This document shows positions 12,864 to 22,279 of a stretch of 64,000 bases of DNA, piece by piece. Numbering within the stretch: the stretch's first letter is position 1; each line of letters starts with the position of its first letter. The translations under genes were made by a program, and so were the position numbers. Below the pieces are notes generated by a model. It made no database searches. It had not been told where the DNA came from and saw only the letters and a program-made list of their open reading frames with translations. Source of the stretch: Clostridiales bacterium Firm_07 (GTDB taxonomy: Bacteria; Bacillota; Clostridia; Oscillospirales; CAG-272); NCBI GenBank assembly GCA_001604005.1, contig LVAM01000010.1, positions 1 through 64,000 on the forward strand. Direction: 5' to 3'.

Positions 12864-13829
12864 TTATTTTTTATTTTGTTCGTACCACGCCTTGGCGGCG
12901 ATGATACCGTCCACGGCAAGTTTATGCTGTCCCATAAAATCGGGTTCGATGTGTTCCCACACCGTCTGCATCATACCGAGCCAGTGTTCGGGGGAAACAT
13001 TCTCCATGCAATACCGTGTCAAGGCTTTCAAATTGTCGGGATCCGCCCAAACGCTACCAGTGGGCAGTTGATCGTAGCCGTGCTCTTCAAGCGCGCGAAA
13101 GGCGGTCAGCATTTTCTTCCGTCCGTCGGTCAGCCCTTCAAGCGTACCGTCATATCCCCAATAATACCAGCCGCACTGCACCACCGATTTCGGCATTCTC
13201 TCGAAGAAGAGTTCGGGGTAATCCCACATATAGTCCGACCAAATCATCGCGCGGGCGCCGCATTTTTCGACAATATCGACAAGGTAAAGAAAATCGTGCC
13301 ACCAAAGGTCGTGCTGACGAATGACAAGATATTCCAGGTTGCGCTGATTCTGCGGCGTTTCCTCATCCATACCGAGGTGGAAGAAACGCGGATGAAACAG
13401 CGCGCATACTTCTTCGATCAGGTCTTTACACACTTGATAATAAGTGGGGGTGGAGACCATACGGGAATAAACGCCCAACCACACGTCGTGACCTGCCGAA
13501 AAGTTGAGCTTGGGGATCACCTCAAACCCCATCGCTTCAAGACGCTCGATCTCGCGGCGCATCTCCTCGTGCGTCCACGCGCCCTTGACCGAGATCTCGG
13601 GGTGCGATTTGTATTGCAACGCTTCCGCCAGATCGATGATCAGCGTGTTGACGCCTGCTTTTTTCAGATCCTCGATGTGCGCGTCCCACAGATCGCGGTA
13701 AAAAGTGACCTCCGTCACGCCCTGTTTGGTGGAGCGCGTTTCGCGCCCTCTGGTGTTACCCACCTCGTTCCACATATTGACGCCGAGATGGAGCAGGTGC
13801 GCCCACATAAACTTATTTTCGCTCATCAT
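12864..13829 (-). CDS. GH20-like family hydrolase, paralog 1
   Basis: FFHLGMDEET (GH20 D-E dyad), VNTLIIDLAEALQYKSHPEISVKGAW; close tandem paralog of the next gene. Confidence 0.7.
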   Translation of the reverse strand: MMSENKFMWAHLLHLGVNMWNEVGNTRGRETRSTKQGVTEVTFYRDLWDAHIEDLKKAGVNTLIIDLAEALQYKSHPEISVKGAWTHEEMRREIERLEAMGFEVIPKLNFSAGHDVWLGVYSRMVSTPTYYQVCKDLIEEVCALFHPRFFHLGMDEETPQNQRNLEYLVIRQHDLWWHDFLYLVDIVEKCGARAMIWSDYMWDYPELFFERMPKSVVQCGWYYWGYDGTLEGLTDGRKKMLTAFRALEEHGYDQLPTGSVWADPDNLKALTRYCMENVSPEHWLGMMQTVWEHIEPDFMGQHKLAVDGIIAAKAWYEQNKK

Positions 13830-13849
13830 ATTTCTTTCCAGAACAAAAC

Positions 13850-14800
13850 TTACTTGTTCTTATCGTACCACGCCTTGGCGGAAACGAAACTGTCGGTCAC
13901 CTTTTGATGTACGTGCATAAAGTCGGGCGAGATATGCTCCCAGGAGGTCTGCATCATACCGAGCAGGTGTTCGGGGGCGATGTGTTCTTTGCAATATTTC
14001 GTCAGTTTGAGCAAATTGTCAACGTCGCAAAAAACGCTGCCCGTCGGCAATTGGTCAAAACCGTGATCGTTCAGTCTGTCAAACGTGGTCAGCCAGTTTG
14101 CGTGTCTCTCGTTCGAATTGTCAAAATCGGGCTCGTAATACCAGTTGCACTGCACCACCGATTTCGGCATTCTCTCAAAGAAGAGGTCTGCGTGATCCCA
14201 CGCGTAATCCGACCAGATCATTGCGCGGGCGCCGCATTTTTCGACAACGTCGACAAGGTAAAGAAAATCGTGCCACCAAAGGTCATACTGACGCACCACG
14301 GCGTATTCATAGTTGCGCTGGTGCGCGGCGGTCTCCTCGTCCATACCGATATGGAAGAAGCGGGGGCGGAAAAGTTCATAGACTTCTTCGATCAGATCTT
14401 TGCAAACCTGATAATAGGTGGGGGTGGAAAGCATACGGGAATAGACGCCCAGCCACACGTCGTGCCCGGAAGAAAAGTTCAGTTTGGGGATCACCTCAAA
14501 GCCCATCGCTTCAAGACGCTCGATCTCGCGGCGCATCTCCTCGTGCGTCCACGCGCCCTTGACCGAGATCTCGGGGTGCGATTTGTATTGCAGTGCTTCC
14601 GCCAGATCGATGATCAGCGTGTTGACACCCGCTTTTTTCAGATCCTCGATGTGCGCATCCCACAGATCGCGGTAAAATACGACGTGATCGTAACCCTGAT
14701 CGTGGGAGCGTTTCTCTCTGCCGCGCGTGTTGCCGATCTCGTTCCACATATTGGCGCCGAAGTGCAGCAGTGCCGCCCACATAAACTTGTTTTCGCTCAT
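13850..14800 (-). CDS. GH20-like family hydrolase, paralog 2
   Basis: MSENKFMWAALLHFGANMWNEIGNTRG...FFHIGMDEET; start placed at MSENKFMW by alignment with paralog 1. Confidence 0.7.
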   Translation of the reverse strand: MSENKFMWAALLHFGANMWNEIGNTRGREKRSHDQGYDHVVFYRDLWDAHIEDLKKAGVNTLIIDLAEALQYKSHPEISVKGAWTHEEMRREIERLEAMGFEVIPKLNFSSGHDVWLGVYSRMLSTPTYYQVCKDLIEEVYELFRPRFFHIGMDEETAAHQRNYEYAVVRQYDLWWHDFLYLVDVVEKCGARAMIWSDYAWDHADLFFERMPKSVVQCNWYYEPDFDNSNERHANWLTTFDRLNDHGFDQLPTGSVFCDVDNLLKLTKYCKEHIAPEHLLGMMQTSWEHISPDFMHVHQKVTDSFVSAKAWYDKNK

Positions 14801-14813
14801 TTTGTTCTCCTTT

Positions 14814-15785
14814 TTATATTTTGTCCGTAATGCGGACTTTGGTACCATTGCTCCGGTAAGCCGCCAACACCAGCCTTACCGCTTTTGCGCCTTCCGCGCC
14901 GTCGATGGAAAATTTGCGTCCCGTTCCGACGCAATCGTAAAAATCGCGGATCAGGGCGGCGTGCCCGTTACCGTAAACGGCTTTTCCGAACGCCGTATCC
15001 ATATTTTTGCGATCATAATACGTGTCGTTGACAAACACGCCGTCATAACGCAACCGCAGAACGTCATCCTTTGTCTTGACGGTGACCTCGGCGGGGAAAT
15101 CCGCCGCCGCGGCGTTGGTCGCCGACAGCGAAAAATCCGTTTTTCCGTGACAGACAAGCGTTGCCGTGTCCTCGACCTCGATCACGTTTTGCAAAGAAAC
15201 GTTCGCGCACCACGCGACAAGATCTTGCGGCATACCCACGAGATATTGCAGAAGATCGAGCGTGTGGATCGCCTGATTGACAAGAACGCCGCCGCCCTCA
15301 AAGGCGCGCGTGCCGCGCCATTTTGCCTGATCGTAATAGGTCTTGTCCCTGTGCCACGAAAGCATGCCGTGCGCACCGACGATCTCTTTGCCTTGCAGAT
15401 ATCGTTTCACCCATATCGTGGAAAGATCGAAACGGTGCTGAAAGCAAACGCCGAGTTGCGCGGCGGAATTTTTTTCGGCTTCCAGAATGCGGTCGACGTC
15501 TTCTTCTTTGATACAAAGCGGCTTTTCGCACAGAACGTGAATATTGCGGCGCAAAGCGTTTATGACCATTTCCGCGTGCAGATAATGCGGCGTACAGATA
15601 TGCACCGCGTCGGGGCGCACCTCGTCAAGCATCGTCAGATAATTCTCGTAGCGCGCCACGTCCGGATACGCGGATAGTTTTTCTTTGTCAACGTCGCAAA
15701 CAGCGACAAGCTCCTCACCTGTTTGAGAGAGAACTTTGATATGCGTTTTGCCGATAACGCCGGCGCCGATGACGGCAACTCTCAT
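14814..15785 (-). CDS. Gfo/Idh/MocA family oxidoreductase
   Basis: MRVAVIGAGVIGKTHIKVL (Rossmann), HVLCEKPLCI (EKP motif). Confidence 0.93.
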   Translation of the reverse strand: MRVAVIGAGVIGKTHIKVLSQTGEELVAVCDVDKEKLSAYPDVARYENYLTMLDEVRPDAVHICTPHYLHAEMVINALRRNIHVLCEKPLCIKEEDVDRILEAEKNSAAQLGVCFQHRFDLSTIWVKRYLQGKEIVGAHGMLSWHRDKTYYDQAKWRGTRAFEGGGVLVNQAIHTLDLLQYLVGMPQDLVAWCANVSLQNVIEVEDTATLVCHGKTDFSLSATNAAAADFPAEVTVKTKDDVLRLRYDGVFVNDTYYDRKNMDTAFGKAVYGNGHAALIRDFYDCVGTGRKFSIDGAEGAKAVRLVLAAYRSNGTKVRITDKI

Positions 15786-15807
15786 AGAAAACTCCTTATG
15801 TGCGCCG

Positions 15808-16575
15808 TCAGAGATTCGTTTTGACGTACGCGATGCTGCGGCGCACCTCGTCCATCGTGTCGGGCAAGGTGGCGGCGTTATCCTGTTCGACCAAAAAACA
15901 GTTTGTCCCCGCCGCCCTCATTTCGGGAACGATCTTTTGAAAATCGAGCGTCCCTTCTCCGACCGGCGCAAAGGTGGGAGAAAACTTTTTCGTTTCGGGA
16001 TCCCAGGCGATGCGATGATCTTTCAGATGTACACAGCCGATCCTGCCGTGCAGCCGCCGTATCAGCGGCAGGATATCCGCGCCGCCGTATTGCACCCAAT
16101 ACGTATCCAGTGTGAAGTGGATATGCGGGGCGTTTTCGATCATATAGGCAAACGCCGTAACGCCGTCGTGCTTGTAAAACTCATAATGATGATGGTGATA
16201 AAAGAACGAAAAGCCGTTTTCGTGCATCTTTTCTCCGGCCTTGTTCAGTTTTTCCACCGTTTGGCGGAACGCTTCCGCGTCCGCGATGATGGACGTCGGC
16301 ATTGCCCCAAGACCGATATTCCGGCACCCGAAACGCTCGTGCTCCCGCATCAGGGCGTCGGTATCGTTGATGATACGGTCCATCGGCACGTGCGTCAGAC
16401 ACACCGGAAGGTCGCTTTCGGCACTGACGCGCGCGATGATTTCCGGATCGTAAACACCGCCCGAAAACTGCATATACGTATAGCCCATTTCGCGAAGTTC
16501 CCGCGCCGTCTTCAAAAAATCTTCCTCGGTTTTGATCTTGTTTCTCACCGAATACAAATTGATCCCCGCATCCAT
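15808..16575 (-). CDS. Sugar phosphate isomerase/epimerase (xylose-isomerase-like TIM barrel)
   Basis: FFYHHHHYEFYKHDG, HFTLDTYWVQYGG, VHLKDH, LVEQDNA metal-site pattern. Confidence 0.9.
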   Translation of the reverse strand: MDAGINLYSVRNKIKTEEDFLKTARELREMGYTYMQFSGGVYDPEIIARVSAESDLPVCLTHVPMDRIINDTDALMREHERFGCRNIGLGAMPTSIIADAEAFRQTVEKLNKAGEKMHENGFSFFYHHHHYEFYKHDGVTAFAYMIENAPHIHFTLDTYWVQYGGADILPLIRRLHGRIGCVHLKDHRIAWDPETKKFSPTFAPVGEGTLDFQKIVPEMRAAGTNCFLVEQDNAATLPDTMDEVRRSIAYVKTNL

Positions 16576-16601
16576 TTCCCGATCGTCCTTTGCACTTGAT
16601 T

Positions 16602-17774
16602 TTATTTCGTCCCGAAAGAGCCCGACGTGTCGGCAACGAACGCGGCGTTGCCGGTTTTCAGTCTTGATGTTGCCGCCCTTTTTCGCAGTTCCGACAAATA
16701 TTCCGTCTCGTCAACGGGGAGAGAAACCGCCGCGCCGTCTTTCCAACCGGAAAGTTCGATGGCGTTCATCAGTTCCACGCCGTTGATGCCGTCCGTACCT
16801 TTTACAAACTGTTCTTCAAGCCCTAAAACGGCTCTTGAAAAGTTGTTGATGATCCCCGCGTGCTGCGGGTTTTCTCCGTCGGTCTCCACCAAAATCTTTT
16901 CGCATTTCGGGGTATCAAAACCCTTCTCGCTCGTCCTCAAAACTTCGGCGCTGTCCCGCTCGTTTCGGAAATAAAAGAGTTGATTGTCCTCGCAAAGCAG
17001 TTTGCCTTTGGAACCGGAAACTTCAAAACGGTTCGTGCCGGGCGCTTCGCCCGTGGTGGTGATAAACACGCCCGTCGCACCGTTCGCGTAGTCAAAATAC
17101 GCGGTGACGTCGTCTTCCACCTCGATGTCGTGCCATTTTCCGTAATGGCAGATCGCGCGCGCCGTTTGGGGCATCATACCCGTCACCCACTGAAAAAGAT
17201 CGATCTGGTGCGGGCACTGATTGATGAGAACGCCGCCGCCCTCTCCCGCCCAGGTCGCGCGCCAACTGCCGCTGTCGTAATAGGCTTGCGTGCGAAACCA
17301 GTTGGTGATGATCCAAACCACGCGCTGGATCTCGCCCACCGCGCCGTCCGCGATCATCTCCCGCATCTTGCGGTAAAGGCAATTCGTCCTTTGATTGAAC
17401 ATCATACCGAATTTTGCCGAACTCTTGCCCGCGACCGCGTTCATTTCCCGCACCTGCGCCGTATAGACGCCCGCCGGCTTGTCGCAGATCACGTGTATAT
17501 TGCTTTTCAGGCAGTCCGACACGATCCCGGGGTGCGCGTAATGCGGCGTTTCCACCAAAACGGCGTCGCATTCTCCGCTTTGCAACATATCCGTATAGTT
17601 GTCGAAATATCGAAAATCCGCCCCGTATTTTTGCTTTGCCCGTTCCAATTTTCGGGGATCGTTGTCACACATTGCCGAAAGTTTGCCGTTTTCGATCTTA
17701 CCCTCGGAAAACAGTTTGGCATAATAATTTCCCTGATTGCCCATACCGATGATACCGTATCTGACTTGTTCCAT
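16602..17774 (-). CDS. Gfo/Idh/MocA family oxidoreductase
   Basis: YGIIGMGNQGNYYAKLF, HVICDKPAGVY. Confidence 0.92.
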   Translation of the reverse strand: MEQVRYGIIGMGNQGNYYAKLFSEGKIENGKLSAMCDNDPRKLERAKQKYGADFRYFDNYTDMLQSGECDAVLVETPHYAHPGIVSDCLKSNIHVICDKPAGVYTAQVREMNAVAGKSSAKFGMMFNQRTNCLYRKMREMIADGAVGEIQRVVWIITNWFRTQAYYDSGSWRATWAGEGGGVLINQCPHQIDLFQWVTGMMPQTARAICHYGKWHDIEVEDDVTAYFDYANGATGVFITTTGEAPGTNRFEVSGSKGKLLCEDNQLFYFRNERDSAEVLRTSEKGFDTPKCEKILVETDGENPQHAGIINNFSRAVLGLEEQFVKGTDGINGVELMNAIELSGWKDGAAVSLPVDETEYLSELRKRAATSRLKTGNAAFVADTSGSFGTK

Positions 17775-17786
17775 TTTCTTGTCCCC

Positions 17787-18635
17787 TCACTTGATAAACG
17801 TGTGATCTTCTTCCCGATATCCGTTTTCCGACAGCAGCGTTTTCAGCGCGCGTGCCGCCGCGTCAAACGCCTCGCCGGCGGTCTTGAAATGAAATTTGTG
17901 TTTCATTTCCGCCTTGTCAATGGAACGATACGCGTCAAAGGCGGCAAGGTGCGGTTCCAAGGTAAACACCGTGTCGTCTTTCACGCGGCGAATGATCTCG
18001 TCGATCTCGCCGTCGCCGTATCCCGCCGGCACCAGTTCGCCGGTCCCTCGGATCGTATCTTTGATATGAAAATAATCGACTTTGTCAAAGAGCGCGGGGA
18101 TCGTATCTTTTGCGCGCTCTCCGCACTGAATGAAGTTTGCGGGATCGTAGACCGCGCGCAAGCCCTTTACGGCGGCAAGCAGATCGAGGGTGCGCGCAAG
18201 GGTATCGCCGTAGATCTCTTTTTCGTTCTCGTGACAGATCAAAACGCCGTGCCGCGCGGCGATGTCAACGGTTTCTTGCAGTCGTTCCACCACGCTCTCC
18301 CGCTTGTCGTAGGCGTGGAAGAAACTGAATGCGCGCACGCGCTCCGCACCGAAGACGCGAGCGATGCGGCAGACTTTTTCCACCCTTTTCCGATACCGTT
18401 CCCCGTCTTCTTCAATCTCGCTTTTGCCGAGCGGAGAGCCGATCGACCAAACGGCGATGCCGTTTTCTTTCAGCGTTTCGGCGTACTCGCTCGCTTCGCT
18501 TTCCGTAAAGTCGGCAACGTTTTTGCCGTCCACGCTCCGCAGTTCGAGAAGCGCGATATCGCTTCTTTTCAGGGCCGCGATCTGTCCCGCAAGATCGTTT
18601 GCCGCTTCATCGGCAAAAGCACATAACCTGATCAT
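17787..18635 (-). CDS. Sugar phosphate isomerase/epimerase
   Basis: MIRLCAFADEAANDLAGQIAALKRSDIALLELRSVDGKNV, LICHENEKEIYGD, YFHIKDT, LEPHL. Confidence 0.9.
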   Translation of the reverse strand: MIRLCAFADEAANDLAGQIAALKRSDIALLELRSVDGKNVADFTESEASEYAETLKENGIAVWSIGSPLGKSEIEEDGERYRKRVEKVCRIARVFGAERVRAFSFFHAYDKRESVVERLQETVDIAARHGVLICHENEKEIYGDTLARTLDLLAAVKGLRAVYDPANFIQCGERAKDTIPALFDKVDYFHIKDTIRGTGELVPAGYGDGEIDEIIRRVKDDTVFTLEPHLAAFDAYRSIDKAEMKHKFHFKTAGEAFDAAARALKTLLSENGYREEDHTFIK

Positions 18636-18738
18636 ATTCTCCCCCGGCGGTGGATTTCCTTTCCATTATAGCACAAGAGTGGCGGAAACACAAGAAAACA
18701 CCGCGATTTTTTCATAATAATAAATGTTATACAAGGTA

Positions 18739-18767
18739 TTGACAAAAATTTCAAAGTATGATAGAAT
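18739..18767 (+). promoter_or_regulatory. Promoter of rpsF-ssb-rpsR
   Basis: TTGACA (18739-18744), 17 bp, TAGAAT (18762-18767). Confidence 0.75.
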
Positions 18768-18778
18768 AACAAAACGAT

Positions 18779-18831
18779 GCGGAAGTTTTCTTCCGTCTCC
18801 TTACCGCATATAAATTTTTGCTGTATGCGGT
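18779..18831 (+). promoter_or_regulatory. Candidate S6:S18 autoregulatory leader of rpsF
   Basis: Hairpin CGGAAG-tttt-CTTCCG then ACCGCATA(18803-18810)/TATGCGGT(18824-18831) in the rpsF 5'UTR; position fits the known rpsF leader class, motif identity not verified. Confidence 0.5.
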
Positions 18832-18855
18832 CTTATGTCCATAGGGAGGTAAAAT

Positions 18856-19290
18856 ATGGAACAAGTACGCAACTCTTATGAAACCCTCTTTATCGTGGAT
18901 GTCACTGCCGGCGAAGAGGCAACAAAAGCCACCGTGCGGAAATTTACCGACATCATCGAAAAGAACGCCGAGATCGTGGAAGTGACCACCTGGGGTCAGC
19001 GTCGTCTCGCTTACCCGATCAACGACAAGCCCGAAGGCTTCTACACGATCGTCACTTTCAAAGCCGCCCCCGATTTTCCCGGAGAATTGGAGCGTCTTTA
19101 CAACATCGACGAAACCGTGATCCGCTCTCTGGTGATCCGGCTCGATTTTGAGGCTGTGGCGAAAGCCGCGCCCGCTCCCGAGGTCGTTGAGGCAGAAGCC
19201 GAAGAAGCGGTCGCCGAAGAAGCCGAGGCTCCCGCCGCGGAAGAAGCCGCAAACGAGGCTCCCGCCGCGGAAGAACCCGCCAAAGAATAA
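18856..19290 (+). CDS. rpsF: 30S ribosomal protein S6
   Basis: YETLFIVDVTAGEEATKATVRKF...TTWGQRRLAYPINDKPEGFY; Ala/Glu-rich tail. Confidence 0.97.
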   Translation: MEQVRNSYETLFIVDVTAGEEATKATVRKFTDIIEKNAEIVEVTTWGQRRLAYPINDKPEGFYTIVTFKAAPDFPGELERLYNIDETVIRSLVIRLDFEAVAKAAPAPEVVEAEAEEAVAEEAEAPAAEEAANEAPAAEEPAKE

Positions 19291-19308
19291 GAAAAGGAGG
19301 CGTTTGGT

Positions 19309-19776
19309 ATGTCAAGTCTGAACCTGAACAAGGTAATTCTTTGTGGACGGCTGACCGCCGATCCCGAGTTGAAACAAACTCAAAACAATATTTCCGTTGT
19401 CACCTTCACCCTGGCAGTCAACCGCAGATTTCAATCCCGCTCCGCCGACGCCGCAAACAGCCAGCAGGCTGATTTCATCAGCGTGGTCGCTTGGCGTCAG
19501 ACCGCGGAATTCATCTCCAAATATTTCAAGAAAGGCTCTGCCCTGTGCGTGACCGGCTCGATCCAGACGCGCTCCTGGCAGGACCAACAGGGACAAAGAC
19601 GCTATGCCACCGAGGTGGTGGTGGACGAAGCGATGTTTGTGGACAGCCGCAACGATTCCGGCGCGGCGCAGGGCTCCTACACGCCCGACGCTTACACCGC
19701 CCCCTCGTTCTCCACGCCCGCTGACGCGACACCCAACTTTGAGGAACTCAAAGCAGACGACGATCTGCCCTTCTGA
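19309..19776 (+). CDS. ssb: Single-stranded DNA-binding protein
   Basis: LNKVILCGRLTADPELKQTQNNISVVTFTLAVNR...; C-terminal DDDLPF. Confidence 0.98.
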   Translation: MSSLNLNKVILCGRLTADPELKQTQNNISVVTFTLAVNRRFQSRSADAANSQQADFISVVAWRQTAEFISKYFKKGSALCVTGSIQTRSWQDQQGQRRYATEVVVDEAMFVDSRNDSGAAQGSYTPDAYTAPSFSTPADATPNFEELKADDDLPF

Positions 19777-19813
19777 CGTTCCCGACTATATTATTTGAAG
19801 GAGTAAATCAATT

Positions 19814-20071
19814 ATGGATAAAACCGAAGTTGCAGCGGTGCGCCCCGCGCGCCCGATGAACCGCAAAAGAAAGAAAGTTTGCATTTTCTGCGCCGATAAA
19901 GTTGCCTTTATCGACTACAAGGATACCGCGAAACTGCGCAAATTCATCAGCGAGCGCGGCAAGATCCTGCCCCGCCGCGTTTCCGGTGCCTGCGCCAAAC
20001 ATCAGCGCGATCTCAACACCGCCATCAAACGCGCGCGTCAGGTTGCTCTGCTTCCTTACGTGACCGACTGA
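19814..20071 (+). CDS. rpsR: 30S ribosomal protein S18
   Basis: [63 protein letters not shown]. Confidence 0.98.
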   Translation: MDKTEVAAVRPARPMNRKRKKVCIFCADKVAFIDYKDTAKLRKFISERGKILPRRVSGACAKHQRDLNTAIKRARQVALLPYVTD

Positions 20072-20080
20072 ATAAAATAA

Positions 20081-20115
20081 AAAAGCGCTCCGCATAAAGC
20101 GGAGCGCTTTTTTAT
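20081..20115 (+). terminator. Terminator of rpsF operon
   Basis: AAAAGCGCTCCGC-ataaa-GCGGAGCGCTTTTTT. Confidence 0.9.
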
Positions 20116-20146
20116 TTTCTGCGTTTGGAAATTTTAGAATTTATAC

Positions 20147-20175
20147 TTGCTTTTTAAATAAAAATATGCTATAAA
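20147..20175 (+). promoter_or_regulatory. Promoter of GH20 gene
   Basis: TTGCTT-N17-TATAAA; palindrome CGATACGTATCG at 20216-20227 downstream. Confidence 0.55.
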
Positions 20176-20241
20176 GAAGTTGCCCGACAAGGGGCGATAA
20201 ACAACACGATACGCACGATACGTATCGCAAAAGGAGCGTCT

Positions 20242-22266
20242 ATGAGTAAACGATCACTTTCCGTGTGCTTTGATTGGATCGGCGATGCAAAGGAATGCCG
20301 CGAAGGCGCGCGGATCATTTTGCCGGATCTGCGTCTCACGCTTGGCGAGGACGGTCTGCAAATCACCGTAAAAAAGGGGAAGGAAGACCAACTTTCCGTG
20401 ACGCGAAACGGAAACAAAGCAACGATCCTTTACGGTGAGCGCGTTCATTTTTTCCGCGCGCTGGGACTTCTCGTTCAGCATATAGACGATCCCCTGTATA
20501 CCGCAAAAGAGACTTGTTATTTCCATATGAACGGCACGATGTTCGACGTGTCGCAAAGCAACACGCTGATGACGGTGGAGCACGTCAAATTTTTGCTTCG
20601 CCGTATGGCGCTGATGGGGCTGAATATGATCATGCTCTACAACGAAGACAACTACGAGATCGAAGGTTGGCCGTATTTCGGCTATATGCGTTCTCGCTTT
20701 ACCGCAAGCGATATCCGTGAGATCGACGACTATGCCTTTGCTCTGGGAATCGAGCAGATCCCCTGCATCCAAACGCTGGCGCACCTTATCGACGCGCTGA
20801 AATGGCCCGCGTTCAAGGGTATGCGCGAGGACAGGGCTTGTCTGCTCCCCGGAGAGGAGCGGGTGTACGATTTTTTGGAGCAGGCGATCGTTGCCGCAAC
20901 CAAAAACGTGCGCTCCAAGCGCATCCACATCGGTATGGACGAGGCTATGAACCTGGGGCGCGGAAAGTATTTCGATCTGCACGGCGAGGTCAACGCGGGC
21001 AAAATTATGCTGGATCACTTGAAGCGCGTGATGGAGATTTTGCGTAAACACGATCTGCAACCGATGCTTTGGGGCGATATGTTCTTCCAACGCATTTTCG
21101 GCAAATACAGTTACTATCAGCAAAATTACGGCAATCAGAGCGCCGACACCGTGCCCGTGACGCTTGAAAACGGTATGAAACAGGAGGCGGACCTCTCCTA
21201 TATCGAAGCCTACCCCAAAGACGCCCAACTGATTGCGTACGGCTACACGCCCGACACCTATGAAGCGTGGGATATGATCATCAATCAGGGCAAGTTCGTA
21301 GGGCGCGCCCCCGTGTTTGCGGGGGGCATTTGGAACTGGCTCTCCTTTGCTCCCAACTGGTTTTACAGTTTCAATTCCGCCATTCCTCAACTGCGCGCCT
21401 GCAAGGCAAACGGCATCAAAGAAGTCTTTGCCACCACGTGGGGCGACGAAGCCGCGGAGTGCCCCATCAATGTGATGCTTCTCGGTATGGAGTTGTGGGC
21501 GGAGCTTGGCTATGCCGAAGATTATGACGAGAAAAAACTGCGCGAGCGATACGAGTTCGTCACCGGCGCCGATTTTGATGCCACGATGCTGCTTGAAAAA
21601 ATCGACGCCATTCCCGGCACGTTGGAAAACAACGTGGAAGGCTTCAACGCCTCAAAGTGCCTTTTGTGGCAGGATCCGCTGTTCGGTCTTTTGGACAAGG
21701 AGCTGTTCGGTCTTGAAGACGAAATCGAGGCGCATTATCGCAAATTGGCGCCCGTGTTCCGCGCCGAGAGCGAAAAGGATTCCGACCTTTCGCGCGAGTT
21801 TGGCTTGTATGCCAAACTTTGCGACGTGATGGAATACAAGGCGACCATCGGCTGTCGGCTGAAAAGCGCGTACGACGCGAAAGACAAAGAGACCCTTGCG
21901 CGTTACGCAAACTGCGTTCTTCCCGATTTGATCGCGCGCCAGCGCGCGTTTTACGAGCATCACCGCGCGCTCTTTTACGACCAGAACAAACCCCTCGGCT
22001 TTGAGGTGTTTGACATTCGCCACGCCGCCGTCATACAGCGGACCGAAACGGCGCTGTGGCGGTTGCGCCAATACCTGGCGGGCGAGGTCGACCGTCTGCA
22101 AGAATTGGAAGACGACCGCCTCTATCGCCATATGGCGCCTTCTTTTGACACCCATCTGAATTACACCAGTCTCATCTCGGGCAGCCGTATTTCCTACGCC
22201 GCGTCCGGCATTATGGCAAACAAAGCGGGGCAAGAACGCACCGGAAAAATGCCGATCTTTACTTAA
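20242..22266 (+). CDS. Glycoside hydrolase family 20 (beta-N-acetylhexosaminidase-like)
   Basis: RIHIGMDEAMNLGRGKYFDLHG (GH20 D-E), NMIMLYNEDNYEIEGWPYFGYMRSRFTASDIREID. Confidence 0.85.
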   Translation: MSKRSLSVCFDWIGDAKECREGARIILPDLRLTLGEDGLQITVKKGKEDQLSVTRNGNKATILYGERVHFFRALGLLVQHIDDPLYTAKETCYFHMNGTMFDVSQSNTLMTVEHVKFLLRRMALMGLNMIMLYNEDNYEIEGWPYFGYMRSRFTASDIREIDDYAFALGIEQIPCIQTLAHLIDALKWPAFKGMREDRACLLPGEERVYDFLEQAIVAATKNVRSKRIHIGMDEAMNLGRGKYFDLHGEVNAGKIMLDHLKRVMEILRKHDLQPMLWGDMFFQRIFGKYSYYQQNYGNQSADTVPVTLENGMKQEADLSYIEAYPKDAQLIAYGYTPDTYEAWDMIINQGKFVGRAPVFAGGIWNWLSFAPNWFYSFNSAIPQLRACKANGIKEVFATTWGDEAAECPINVMLLGMELWAELGYAEDYDEKKLRERYEFVTGADFDATMLLEKIDAIPGTLENNVEGFNASKCLLWQDPLFGLLDKELFGLEDEIEAHYRKLAPVFRAESEKDSDLSREFGLYAKLCDVMEYKATIGCRLKSAYDAKDKETLARYANCVLPDLIARQRAFYEHHRALFYDQNKPLGFEVFDIRHAAVIQRTETALWRLRQYLAGEVDRLQELEDDRLYRHMAPSFDTHLNYTSLISGSRISYAASGIMANKAGQERTGKMPIFT

Positions 22267-22279
22267 AAGGAGACGTCGT

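Noticed and set aside
16860-18626. 588-aa plus ORF opposite oxidoreductase/isomerase genes
   Set aside because: Spans two real minus-strand genes and their junction; shadow ORF.
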